Below, piece after piece: positions 1 to 6,754 of a DNA stretch of 6,783 nt; the first letter of the stretch is position 1; each line of letters opens with the position of its first letter. Position numbers and translations under genes: made by a program. The DNA is from Sphingomonadales bacterium (GTDB lineage Bacteria; Pseudomonadota; Alphaproteobacteria; Sphingomonadales; Sphingomonadaceae). The notes beneath the pieces are model-generated. The model made no database searches and was not told where the DNA came from. It saw only the letters and a program-made list of their open reading frames with translations. Where the stretch lies: NCBI GenBank assembly GCA_013298745.1, contig JAAFIT010000136.1, positions 1-6,783 on the forward strand. Reading direction: 5' to 3'.

Positions 1-437
1 AGCCGGTGCTGCGCCAATCGTTCGAAGCGCGTTACCCGCAGGCCGTCAACGCCGTCGCCGCGTTGGGCAATGCGCCGGTCACCGTTGCGACACTGCGTCG
101 TGACTTCGTCACTCTCAGTCCGCCCACAAACGGTGCCGGTCTCGATTGGTGGCAAAGCCTGACGGCGGCGGTGCGCAGTGTGGTGACCCGACCTGGCGAT
201 GCACCGCAGGCACCACGTGATGCAGCCGCTGCGGCGCTGGCGCGGGGGGATGTCGCAGCGGCGGCCAACCAGTTGCGACGCTTGCCCGAGCCGCGCCCGG
301 CCAGCGTTTCGGCGTGGTTGGCGTCGGCCGATCGCTGGCAGGCCGGCATGGCAGCGCTGACGACGTTGGAAACTGCGGCGATCATGCCGCCGACGCCGCG
401 ACCGGTCACAGTGCCGCCGGTAGCGGCGACGCCCTGA
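1..437 (+). CDS. Mitofilin/Mic60-like membrane protein, C-terminal part (5' end outside window)
   Basis: The reading frame is open from the first base and ends at a TGA (435-437), so only about the last 144 residues are present; the GTG at position 6 is probably an internal valine. The visible part is alanine-rich and looks helical. It resembles the C-terminal domain of alphaproteobacterial mitofilin homologues: an F-x-x-x-(Y/F)-P start, an LRRDF segment, a central W-(x)n-V-(x)-VVTRPGD stretch, then ALARGDVAAAANQLRRLP and a W-(x)5-DRW helix. It ends in a proline-rich tail (PPTPRPVTVPPVA). In the family, such proteins have an N-terminal membrane helix and a periplasmic coiled coil and shape the inner membrane; in many Alphaproteobacteria the gene follows hemC/hemD, which would lie upstream here. 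The N-terminal features cannot be checked in this window. Recognition rests on pattern memory of a weakly conserved domain, so the family call is moderate while the coding call is strong. Confidence 0.62.
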   Translation, partial: PVLRQSFEARYPQAVNAVAALGNAPVTVATLRRDFVTLSPPTNGAGLDWWQSLTAAVRSVVTRPGDAPQAPRDAAAAALARGDVAAAANQLRRLPEPRPASVSAWLASADRWQAGMAALTTLETAAIMPPTPRPVTVPPVAATP

Positions 438-441
438 GCCT

Positions 442-1143
442 TTAGCGCGCGCCGAACAGCGCGCTTCCGACCCTGATCACCGTCGCACCGAGCATCGCTG
501 CGGTTTCATAGTCGCTCGACATGCCCATGCTGAGTTGCGTCAGGCCATGCCGCCGTGCCAGCTCGGCGAGCAGGGCAAAGAATGGCGCGGCTTCGATATC
601 GGCTGGCGGCACACACATCAGACCGACAATCGGCAGGCCGGCGGCGCGTGCCGCCGCCAGCAGATCGGGCAGGTCGGCAATGGCGCAACCGCCCTTCTGT
701 GGCTCGGCACCGATATTGACCTGAATATAGCAATCGGGGCGCTTGCCGGCTGCCGCCATCGCCTTGCCCAGCGCTGCCACCAGCGATGGGCGGTCGACCG
801 AATGGATGACATCGAACAGCGCAACGGCTTCGGCAGCCTTGTTGGATTGCAACTGGCCGACAAGGTGCAGGCGGATGCCGGGCGTTTCCGCCTGCAGCGC
901 CGGCCATTTGGCCTCGGCCTCCTGCACGCGATTCTCGCCAAAGCTGCGGTGTCCGGCGCTGATCAGGGGCGCGATGGCCTCCGCACCCCAGGTCTTGCTG
1001 ATGGCGACGAGTTCGATGGCGGCCGGATCGCGCCCGACACTGCGCGCTGCGCGGGCCATGGCAGCGCTGACCGTGTTCAGGCGGTCAGCAGCGTCATCGA
1101 CCGCGATGAGGCGATCGGCGGCAGGTCCGGATGGATCGCCCAA
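442..1143 (-). CDS. YggS/PLPBP-family pyridoxal 5'-phosphate homeostasis protein
   Basis: At 233 residues this matches the usual length of the YggS (PROSC/PLPBP, alanine racemase N-terminal fold) family. Family motifs occur in order: LVAISKTW with the PLP-binding lysine K50, FGENRVQEA (68-76), HLVGQLQSNK (93-102), HSVD, YIQVN with the following K-x-G, GLM, and the phosphate-binding end LSMGMSSD (204-211) with R224 and G226. Members bind PLP but have no known catalytic activity; they buffer free PLP and affect amino-acid and keto-acid balance in the cytosol. The start is TTG: no ATG or GTG lies between it and M29, and starting at M29 would remove the conserved first helix (DAADRLNTVSAAM). No Shine-Dalgarno site is evident. 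The TTG lies 2 bp after the stop of the upstream outer-membrane gene, so translation is probably coupled to it. The gene ends 4 bp from the convergent mitofilin-like gene. Confidence 0.93.
   Translation of the reverse strand: MGDPSGPAADRLIAVDDAADRLNTVSAAMARAARSVGRDPAAIELVAISKTWGAEAIAPLISAGHRSFGENRVQEAEAKWPALQAETPGIRLHLVGQLQSNKAAEAVALFDVIHSVDRPSLVAALGKAMAAAGKRPDCYIQVNIGAEPQKGGCAIADLPDLLAAARAAGLPIVGLMCVPPADIEAAPFFALLAELARRHGLTQLSMGMSSDYETAAMLGATVIRVGSALFGAR
444..465. other. Short inverted repeat at the convergent gene ends
   Basis: AGCGCGC (444-450) and GCGCGCT (459-465) form a perfect 7-bp stem with an 8-nt loop. It lies at the extreme 3' end of the yggS-family gene and just past the stop of the rightward mitofilin-like gene, so transcripts from both sides would carry it. 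Neither side has a following T-run, so it is not a canonical intrinsic terminator. In GC-rich coding DNA a stem of this size may occur by chance. Confidence 0.25.
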
Positions 1144-1145
1144 GA

Positions 1146-1955
1146 TCAGAAGGCGATGTTGGTGCCGAGATAGACCGATTGGTCCGGCCGGTCGATATCG
1201 AGCACCGTCGGTGCCGTCGGTGCCAGCTTGTAGCGAACGCCGCCGGTGACCGACAGGCGCGGCGCGACGGCATAGGCACCACCGAGTTCGACCGAGTAAC
1301 GGCGCTCGAGCGGCGCCAGCAGCAGCGCGCTGCCTTCACCCGCCAATTGTTCCGCCGTGCCAAGCAGGCGCGTCTTCCAGTTGCGCCCGCCATAGCTGAG
1401 GCCGACATCGACAGCGTCGCTGCGGTTGGCGAGGAGCGCGCTGGGGCCAGGTTCGACATGGCGATAGGCGGTGTTGACGGCAAAGCCCTTCCAGCCGAGC
1501 GACACGTCGACGCCATAGGCGGTGGGCAGGGCTGCGGTCGCTTCGATCGGCGCGGCGGCGCGCGAGTGATCGGTGGCCGCGGTCACGACACGCGTGCTGA
1601 GGCCCAGCGACAGCGCCTTGCGATTGTCGGTCTGGCCCGATGGCGTGAAGCGGAAGGCGCGTTCCTGCGTTTGCAACCGCGCCGACGCGGCGTTGTTGCC
1701 GGCGGCGGTGAAGCTGAACTTGTTGAGATCGCTGACCGGCGGTTGGAAACCGGTGACCGGCACATCGAAGCTGAAGCGCTGTTTCTGGCCGGTTTTGGCC
1801 GGAGTGCCGGGCTTGGTTGCAGCGCTGGCGCTGCCAAAGGCAAGCGTGGCGGCGGCGGCGAGGGCAATCAGTCGCGCTAACGCCATCGGACGCGCCGAAA
1901 GGCGGCCTTCCGATGAGACGGGGGTGCCCCCGCGCGAATCGCTCGTCCCGAACAT
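1146..1955 (-). CDS. Probable outer-membrane beta-barrel protein of unknown function
   Basis: The 269-residue product has a Sec-type signal (residues 24-46, MALARLIALAAAATLAFGSASAA), then a Lys/Pro/Thr-rich linker and alternating, glycine-rich beta-strand-like segments (FRFTPSG, ALSLGLSTRV, YGVDVSLGWKGFAVNTAYRHVE, AVDVGLSYGGRNWKTRLL, RYSVELGGAYAV, RLSVTGGVRYKL). It ends SVYLGTNIAF, with the C-terminal phenylalanine typical of substrates of the BAM outer-membrane insertion machinery. I recognise it only as a conserved-looking sphingomonad-type surface protein; no function can be given. The ATG at 1955 is preferred because an AGGG (complement of 1963-1966) lies 7 nt upstream. The alternative ATG at 1886 (residue 24) would give a more compact signal peptide but has no visible Shine-Dalgarno. 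The yggS-family gene follows after 2 bp, probably in the same transcript. The gene diverges from the DUF3576-leuS cluster across 203 bp. Confidence 0.75.
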   Translation of the reverse strand: MFGTSDSRGGTPVSSEGRLSARPMALARLIALAAAATLAFGSASAATKPGTPAKTGQKQRFSFDVPVTGFQPPVSDLNKFSFTAAGNNAASARLQTQERAFRFTPSGQTDNRKALSLGLSTRVVTAATDHSRAAAPIEATAALPTAYGVDVSLGWKGFAVNTAYRHVEPGPSALLANRSDAVDVGLSYGGRNWKTRLLGTAEQLAGEGSALLLAPLERRYSVELGGAYAVAPRLSVTGGVRYKLAPTAPTVLDIDRPDQSVYLGTNIAF

Positions 1956-2098
1956 GCTTCAGCCCTAACAGCGCTGGTTCCCGTCGGACAGATGGTAACG
2001 CCAGACTTTCGCCGCAATTGCCCGATTATTTGCAATGACTGTTGTTTGAAGTGCACAGTGCGTTGCCAAAGGCTTTTTCGTCTCGGTGCAGCGAAGGC

Positions 2099-2128
2099 TT
2101 GGCGCATCGGCGCTGGCACGCCTATAAG
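2099..2128 (+). promoter_or_regulatory. Candidate sigma70-type promoter for the DUF3576-leuS-lptE-holA cluster
   Basis: TTGGCG (2099-2104, 4/6 to TTGACA) and TATAAG (2123-2128, 5/6 to TATAAT) are separated by 18 bp. A start site around 2134-2136 would give a leader of about 24 nt before the ATG at 2159, which carries its own ribosome-binding site. It is the only reasonable pair I see close to the first rightward gene. In GC-rich DNA such matches are informative but not proof. Confidence 0.45.
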
Positions 2129-2147
2129 CGCCGCATTGTTTTGCGAA

Positions 2148-2152
2148 AAGGG
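2148..2152 (+). promoter_or_regulatory. Ribosome-binding site setting the DUF3576 start
   Basis: AAGGG lies 6 nt before the ATG at 2159. It supports this start over upstream in-frame codons, which would place about 39 residues before a clean lipoprotein signal peptide and would start upstream of the proposed promoter. Confidence 0.6.
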
Positions 2153-2158
2153 TCGTTC

Positions 2159-2596
2159 ATGCGCCGTGTTGGAATCCTGCTGGTCAGTGTGGCCCTGGCG
2201 GGCTCGCTCAGCGCCTGTGGCAAGAAGGATAGCCCCAAGACGGCGTCGGCGGAGGCTCCGGCTCGCATCACCACCATTGGCGTCAACGCCTATCTGTGGC
2301 GTGCCGCGCTGGATACCATCGGTTTCATGCCGCTGGCGCAGGTCGATTCGAACGGCGGCATCATCATCACCGATTGGTATGCGACGCCGTCATCGCCCAA
2401 TGAACGCGTCAAGGTGACGATCGCCATTCTAGATACCGAATTGCGCGCCGATGCCATCAAGGTCAGCGCCAATCGCCAGACCATTGCCGGATCGGGCTGG
2501 GTTGATGCACCTGTGCGCCCCGGCACGGTGCAGAAACTGGAAGAAACCATTCTCAGCCGCGCCCGCGATCTCCGCCGGTCGCAGTATACCGGCTGA
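2159..2596 (+). CDS. DUF3576-family lipoprotein
   Basis: The product is 145 residues. Residues 1-19 form a lipoprotein signal (MRR, then [13 protein letters not shown]) with lipobox LSAC, so C20 is the predicted lipidated residue; the next residues are GKK, not an Asp retention signal, but sorting rules in this group are uncertain. The mature part contains INAYLWRA-like ([18 protein letters not shown]), a glycine-rich IIITDWY segment, a [17 protein letters not shown] strand pair and a final helix with DLRR. This pattern and its position directly before leuS match the alphaproteobacterial DUF3576 family, whose function is unknown to me. It is the first gene of the rightward cluster, 11 bp before leuS, with a good ribosome-binding site and a candidate promoter. 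Its pairing with lptE in one cluster suggests, as inference only, a role in the cell envelope. Confidence 0.85.
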   Translation: MRRVGILLVSVALAGSLSACGKKDSPKTASAEAPARITTIGVNAYLWRAALDTIGFMPLAQVDSNGGIIITDWYATPSSPNERVKVTIAILDTELRADAIKVSANRQTIAGSGWVDAPVRPGTVQKLEETILSRARDLRRSQYTG

Positions 2597-2607
2597 AGCC
2601 CCGCACC

Positions 2608-5139
2608 ATGGCCCAGAAGTTCGATTACAAGGGCGCCGAAGCGCGCTGGCAAGCGGCATGGAACGCGGCCGACAGCTTTCGCGCCGATGACGCGTCGCCC
2701 AAGCTCAAGGCCTATGTGCTGGAGATGTTCCCCTATCCTTCGGGGCGCATCCACATGGGCCATGTCCGCAATTACACCATGGGCGATGTCATCGCCCGCA
2801 CCCGCCGCGCCCAGGGTTTTGAAGTGCTCCACCCAATGGGCTGGGACGCGTTCGGAATGCCGGCCGAAAACGCCGCCATGGAGCGCGGTGTCCACCCCGG
2901 CAACTGGACGCGCGCCAATATCGCGGCGATGCGGGCGCAGCTGAAGCGGCTGGGCTTTGCCTTTGACTGGAGCCGCGAGCTCGCGACCTGCGAGCCGGAT
3001 TACTACGGCCAGGAGCAGGCGCTGTTCCTCGATTTGCTGGAAGCAGGGCTGGTCTATCGCAAGGAATCGGCGGTCAACTGGGATCCGGTCGACATGACCG
3101 TGCTCGCAAATGAACAGGTCATCGATGGCCGCGGCTGGCGTTCCGGCGCCATCGTCGAGCGGCGGCGGTTGAGCCAGTGGTTCCTCAAGATCACCGATTT
3201 CGCCGATGATCTGATCGCCGGGCTGCACGGGCTCGAAGATTGGCCCGAGAAAGTCCGGTTGATGCAGGAAAACTGGATCGGCAAGTCGCAAGGGCTGCGC
3301 TTCACCTTCCAGGTTGCCGGCGCCGACACCAGCTTTGACGTGTTCACCACCCGCCCGGACACGCTGTTTGGCGCCAGCTTTGCAGCGCTCGCCCCCGATC
3401 ATCCGTTGAGTGCGAAGCTCGCCGAGACCAATCCGGGGCTGGCGGCGTTCATCGCCGAAGCCCAGGCCGGCGGCACGGCTACCGCGGATATCGAAGGTCA
3501 GGAGAAGCAGGGCTATGACACCGGGCTGTCGGTGGTGCACCCGCTCGATCCCTCGATCATGCTGCCGGTGTTCGTCGCCAATTTCGTGCTGATGGAATAT
3601 GGCACGGGCGCCATCTTCGGCTGCCCGGCGCACGACCAGCGCGACCTCGATTTTGCCCGCAAATACCAGCTGCCGGTCACCCGCGTGGTCGCGCCCGAAG
3701 GCGAGGATCAGGTCGGCATCGATGATGTGGCCTATACCGGCCCCGGCCGCCTGGTGCATTCCCGCTGGCTCGACGGCATGAGCGTCGATGATGGCAAGGC
3801 CGCCGTCATCGCCCGCGCGGAAAGCCAAGGCTGGGGCCATGCCGTCACCCAATATCGCCTGCGCGATTGGGGCGTGTCGCGCCAGCGCTATTGGGGCACA
3901 CCGATTCCGATCATTCACTGCGATGCCTGCGGTGCCGTGCCGGTGCCCAAGGCGCAGCTCCCCGTCGTGCTGCCCGAAGATGTCAGCTTTGATCGTCCCG
4001 GCAATCCGCTCGATCACCATCCGAGCTGGAAGCATGTCGATTGTCCGCAGTGTGGCAAGCCGGCGCGGCGCGAGACCGACACGCTCGATACCTTTGTCGA
4101 TTCGTCCTGGTATTTCATCCGCTTCGCCAGCGCGCCATCTGATCGGCCGTTCGATCCGGCCATCGCAGAGCAGTGGCTGCCGGTCGGCCAGTATATCGGC
4201 GGGGTCGAGCATGCGATTCTGCATCTGCTCTATGCGCGCTTCTGGACGCGGGCGCTCAACCGTATCGGCCGCCTGAACGTCGCCGAACCTTTTGCCGGGC
4301 TGTTCACGCAAGGCATGGTGACGCACGAGATCTATTCGCGTCCGCAGGGTGAAGGCGTGGCACCGCTGTTCTATGCGCCGGAAGACATCGTGCGCACCGC
4401 AACGGGCGCGACGCTGAAGGCTGACAATGAACCGGTCGAGGTGGGCCGGGTCATCAAGATGTCGAAGTCGAAGAAGAATGTCGTCGACCCCGATGTCATC
4501 ATCGAGACTTATGGCGCAGATGCCGTGCGCTGGTTCATGCTGTCGGACTCGCCGCCGGAACGCGATCTGGCCTGGTCCGAATCGGGTATCGAGGGCGCCT
4601 GGCGCTTCGTTCAGCGTGTCTGGCGGCTCGCCGATGATGCGGCCGAAACGGCCTCCGGCACCGCCGACGATCCCAAATTGCTGCGCAGCATGCACCGCAC
4701 AATTGCCGCCATCACCGCCGATATCGACCGGTTGCAGTTCAACAAGGCTGTCGCTCGGCTGTATGAACTGGTCAGCGCCATCGAGCGGGCCGGCGCCGGC
4801 CCGACCAAGGCCGAAGCGATCCACGTGTTGCTCCGCCTCGTCGCGCCGATGGCGCCGCACCTTGCCGAAGAATGCTGGGCGCGGCTTGGCCAGCCCGGGT
4901 TGATCGTCGACGCGCCCTGGCCGGTCGCCGATCCGGCGTTGCTGGTCGAGGACAGCGTCACCATCGCTGTGCAGGTTAACGGCAAGCTGAAGGACAGTTT
5001 CGACGCCGCCAAAGGTGCCGACAAGGCAACTCTCGAAGCCGCTGCGCTCGCCCGCGACAAGGTCGTGCGTGCGCTCGCCGATGCACCGATCAAGAAGGTG
5101 ATCGTCGTCCCCGACCGACTGGTGAACCTTGTCATCTGA
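2608..5139 (+). CDS. leuS: Leucyl-tRNA synthetase (LeuRS, class I)
   Basis: The enzyme charges tRNA-Leu with leucine in the cytosol. At 843 residues it is close to the usual bacterial length and appears intact. The class I signatures are present: HMGH (49-52) after FPYPSGRI, and KMSKS (617-621). The CP1 editing domain shows TTRPDT (247-252) and [15 protein letters not shown], with the conserved editing aspartate at about D346, so post-transfer editing should be active. Cysteines C438, C441, C479 and C482 form a likely zinc ribbon, followed by [13 protein letters not shown]. The helical anticodon-binding domain and a C-terminal domain ([11 protein letters not shown] to the end) complete the protein. 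The ATG at 2608 gives the standard N-terminus ([15 protein letters not shown]); the Shine-Dalgarno is weak, and the start lies 11 bp after the DUF3576 stop, suggesting coupling. The 3' end overlaps the lptE start by 11 bp. Confidence 0.98.
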   Translation: MAQKFDYKGAEARWQAAWNAADSFRADDASPKLKAYVLEMFPYPSGRIHMGHVRNYTMGDVIARTRRAQGFEVLHPMGWDAFGMPAENAAMERGVHPGNWTRANIAAMRAQLKRLGFAFDWSRELATCEPDYYGQEQALFLDLLEAGLVYRKESAVNWDPVDMTVLANEQVIDGRGWRSGAIVERRRLSQWFLKITDFADDLIAGLHGLEDWPEKVRLMQENWIGKSQGLRFTFQVAGADTSFDVFTTRPDTLFGASFAALAPDHPLSAKLAETNPGLAAFIAEAQAGGTATADIEGQEKQGYDTGLSVVHPLDPSIMLPVFVANFVLMEYGTGAIFGCPAHDQRDLDFARKYQLPVTRVVAPEGEDQVGIDDVAYTGPGRLVHSRWLDGMSVDDGKAAVIARAESQGWGHAVTQYRLRDWGVSRQRYWGTPIPIIHCDACGAVPVPKAQLPVVLPEDVSFDRPGNPLDHHPSWKHVDCPQCGKPARRETDTLDTFVDSSWYFIRFASAPSDRPFDPAIAEQWLPVGQYIGGVEHAILHLLYARFWTRALNRIGRLNVAEPFAGLFTQGMVTHEIYSRPQGEGVAPLFYAPEDIVRTATGATLKADNEPVEVGRVIKMSKSKKNVVDPDVIIETYGADAVRWFMLSDSPPERDLAWSESGIEGAWRFVQRVWRLADDAAETASGTADDPKLLRSMHRTIAAITADIDRLQFNKAVARLYELVSAIERAGAGPTKAEAIHVLLRLVAPMAPHLAEECWARLGQPGLIVDAPWPVADPALLVEDSVTIAVQVNGKLKDSFDAAKGADKATLEAAALARDKVVRALADAPIKKVIVVPDRLVNLVI

Positions 5140-5677
5140 CAGCTTCTTTCGATTTGGGTCTGGGGCCGACGGCCCCAGCCGCCGGAGGCTTGCCCTTCTG
5201 CTCGCCGCCAGCCTCGCGCTCGCCGGCTGCGGCCTGTCGCCGGTCTATTCAGGCGGCAGCACCAGCGCGCCGGCAGCGTTGATGACCCAGGTCGAAATCC
5301 CGCCAATCCCCGACCGATCGGGCTTTCTGGTGCGGCAGGCGTTGATCGATCGTTTCGGCACTACTGTCGCCGAGCCCCGCTATCGCCTCGAAGTCGAGCT
5401 CGACGACCAGATCGTCGCCTTCGGGGTCCGTGGTGACAACTCGGCAGCGCGCGAGCGGCGTACCCTGCGTGCCCGCTACCGCCTTGTCGAAATCTCGACC
5501 AACGCCGTGCTGGTCGATGCCACTGCTGGGTCTGACGCCGGTATCGACCGCGTGTCGTCCAATTATGCGGTGGTGGCGGCGGAAACCACCGCGCTCGAGC
5601 GTTTGTCGTTGGAGATTGCCCAGCAGATTGCGGCGCGGATTGCGCGCTTTGCGCAGGCGGCGGATGGGCAGGAGTAA
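5129..5677 (+). CDS. lptE: LPS-assembly lipoprotein LptE
   Basis: LptE is the outer-membrane lipoprotein that plugs the LptD barrel and helps insert lipopolysaccharide at the cell surface. The 182-residue product has an arginine-rich n-region (RRR, 18-20), a hydrophobic stretch and lipobox LAGC, with C34 as the lipidation site, followed by GLSPVY as in other alphaproteobacterial LptE proteins. The mature part has I-PP-I-DR-G--VR-AL-DRFG, a Y-LEVELDDQ strand and a C-terminal amphipathic helix with [15 protein letters not shown]. The start is TTG (5129-5131), inside the end of leuS; no ATG, GTG or TTG occurs in frame between it and the lipobox. An oddity is that residues 11-21 are encoded by a copy (5160-5189) of a hairpin repeat also present after the gene. 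Position between leuS and holA is the usual alphaproteobacterial arrangement and supports the call. Confidence 0.9.
   Translation: MSSDSFFRFGSGADGPSRRRLALLLAASLALAGCGLSPVYSGGSTSAPAALMTQVEIPPIPDRSGFLVRQALIDRFGTTVAEPRYRLEVELDDQIVAFGVRGDNSAARERRTLRARYRLVEISTNAVLVDATAGSDAGIDRVSSNYAVVAAETTALERLSLEIAQQIAARIARFAQAADGQE
5160..5189 (-). repeat. Hairpin repeat copy A, inside the lptE signal-peptide region
   Basis: Read on the minus strand this is GCCTCCGGCGGCTGGGGCC, then GTCG, then GCCCCAG. It matches copy B (5679-5708, opposite orientation) at 27 of 30 positions; the mismatches are all in the loop. On the plus strand it folds into an 8-bp perfect stem, CTGGGGCC (5160-5167) with GGCCCCAG (5171-5178), and a 3-nt loop. 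Loop-only divergence with conserved arms suggests that structure, not just sequence, is kept. The copy supplies lptE residues 11-21, including the positively charged RRR of the signal peptide. I have an uncertain recollection of similar motifs dispersed in sphingomonad genomes. Confidence 0.75.
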
Positions 5678-5678
5678 C

Positions 5679-5708
5679 GCCTCCGGCGGCTGGGGCCTTA
5701 TGCCCCAG
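5679..5708 (+). repeat. Hairpin repeat copy B, in the lptE-holA gap
   Basis: It starts 1 bp after the lptE stop and reads GCCTCCGGCGGCTGGGGCC, then TTAT, then GCCCCAG. The stem is CTGGGGC (5690-5696) with GCCCCAG (5702-5708) and a 5-nt loop. A short T-run (5715-5718) follows, but 6 nt separate it from the stem, so an intrinsic terminator is unlikely and would cut off holA. It occupies 30 of the 42 bp before the holA ATG and leaves no clear Shine-Dalgarno site there, so it may affect holA translation or message stability (inference). Confidence 0.75.
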
Positions 5709-5723
5709 AACCTGTTTTCATGA
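5700..5723 (+). other. Possible 7-codon leader ORF overlapping the holA start
   Basis: An ATG in the loop of repeat copy B begins a frame coding MPQNLFS and ending in TGA at 5721-5723. This TGA shares an ATGA overlap with the holA ATG (5720-5722), the classic layout for translational coupling. A GGGG (5692-5695) sits 4 nt upstream but is inside the hairpin stem. The frame could equally be chance; no coding signal can be judged at this length. Confidence 0.25.
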
Positions 5724-6754
5724 AGGCTGATGCTGCACGGATTGCTGCGATTTCGCAGCGCTGGCCGGATGATATTCGTCTGGTGTTGCTGCACGGCCCC
5801 GATGCGGCGGCATCGCGTGACATGGCCGACCAGTTGGCCCGTCAGTTCGCCGATGCGACCAATCCTATGGCTGTTGAGACGTTGTCAGGCGCCGCGCTGG
5901 CGAACGATCCCGGCGCCCTTGCTGCTGCGGTTGGTGCCATGTCGATGTTCGGCGATCGGACGTTGGTGCGGATCGAAGGCCTAGATGACAAAGGGCTGGA
6001 GGCGATTGAGGCTATTCTCGCCGGGCCACCCGGCAATCCCGTGGTGGCGATCGGCGGTGATCTGAAGAAGGGCAAGCTCGCGGGCCTTGCCGAACGCTCG
6101 CCGGCCATCGCGTCGCTGCTCAGCTATGAACCGACATTGCGCGATGCGCTCCGACTTGTCGGCGATATCGGCGCGGAACTCGGGCTGAAGCCCAGCCGTG
6201 ACGCTGCGACGATGCTGTTCGAAGCGACAGGCGGCGACCGCACGATCATTCGCCGCGAACTCGAGAAGCTCAGCCTTTACTGCGACGCCAGCCCGGAAAG
6301 CCCGAAGCCGCTTGAGGTCACCGATGTGGCAGCGCTGGCACCCGGCGCGGGCGATTCGGACCAGTTCGCCCTGGGCGGCGCAATCGCGGGGGGGCAGTTG
6401 GCGCTTGCCACCGATCTGCTCGCCCGGCTCGGCGATGGGCTTGGTATTGTGGCACTGCGCGCCGTCGACCGCCGGATGACGCAATTGCTGGCGCTGCGCG
6501 CCGCGGTCGATGCCGGCCAATCACCCCGAAATGCCGTCGATGGCGCGCGCCCGCCGATTTTCTGGAAGGAAAAGGACGCGATGGTTGCCGAAGTAACGGC
6601 GTGGACAACCCCGGCGCTTGTCGCGGCGCTCGCCGCTTTGCTGGACGCCGAGCGTGCCATCAAATCCCGCGGGAGCCTGGGCGAGACGATGGCGCACGCC
6701 ACGCTTCTCGATCTGGCGCGACGCGCAGCCGTGGCGCGGCGGCGAGCGGCCTAA
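5720..6754 (+). CDS. holA: DNA polymerase III subunit delta
   Basis: HolA is the delta subunit of the clamp-loader complex: it opens the beta sliding clamp ring so it can be placed on primed DNA during replication. The 344-residue product is of usual family length. It shows the N-terminal LVLLHGPDAAASRDMADQLARQF segment (HGPD in place of a functional Walker A motif), then MSMFGDRTLVRIEGL, a LGLKPSRDAATMLFEATGGDRTIIRRELEKLSLY stretch typical of the middle domain, an EVTDVAAL motif, and the C-terminal helical domain with PPIFWKEKDAM. The sequence is intact and ends in TAA. The ATG at 5720 gives a typical short N-terminus, but there is no obvious Shine-Dalgarno; the preceding 42 bp are mostly a hairpin repeat. 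It is the last gene of the rightward cluster visible here, and its position after lptE is normal for Alphaproteobacteria. Confidence 0.94.
   Translation: MKADAARIAAISQRWPDDIRLVLLHGPDAAASRDMADQLARQFADATNPMAVETLSGAALANDPGALAAAVGAMSMFGDRTLVRIEGLDDKGLEAIEAILAGPPGNPVVAIGGDLKKGKLAGLAERSPAIASLLSYEPTLRDALRLVGDIGAELGLKPSRDAATMLFEATGGDRTIIRRELEKLSLYCDASPESPKPLEVTDVAALAPGAGDSDQFALGGAIAGGQLALATDLLARLGDGLGIVALRAVDRRMTQLLALRAAVDAGQSPRNAVDGARPPIFWKEKDAMVAEVTAWTTPALVAALAALLDAERAIKSRGSLGETMAHATLLDLARRAAVARRRAA

Noticed and set aside
535..1173. A 212-codon plus-strand frame opposite the yggS-family gene.
   Set aside because: The minus strand encodes all the YggS motifs; the plus-strand product has no recognisable domain and is a shadow frame.
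1131..1880. A 249-codon plus-strand frame opposite the barrel gene.
   Set aside because: The minus-strand product has a signal peptide, barrel-like strands and a C-terminal phenylalanine, whereas this frame is Arg/Gly-rich without domains.
2042..2158. A longer DUF3576 start with 39 extra N-terminal residues.
   Set aside because: The extension would precede a complete lipoprotein signal peptide, begins upstream of the likely promoter, and the ATG at 2159 has its own ribosome-binding site.
2290..4860. An 856-codon open frame on the minus strand, opposite DUF3576 and most of leuS, longer than leuS itself.
   Set aside because: It lies entirely antisense to two clearly conserved genes, resembles no family I know, and has the G/R/H/D/I-rich make-up usual for antisense frames of GC-rich coding DNA. 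Its length follows from the scarcity of stop codons. A test for reduced synonymous change in leuS could reopen it.
4611..5306. A 231-codon minus-strand frame across the leuS-lptE junction.
   Set aside because: It is antisense to leuS and lptE, Ser/Arg/Ala-rich and without motifs; it exists only because GC-rich frames stay open.
5690..5718. Intrinsic terminator between lptE and holA (hairpin followed by TTTT).
   Set aside because: Six bases including CC and G separate the stem from a run of only four T, and a terminator here would separate holA from its cluster with no visible promoter of its own.
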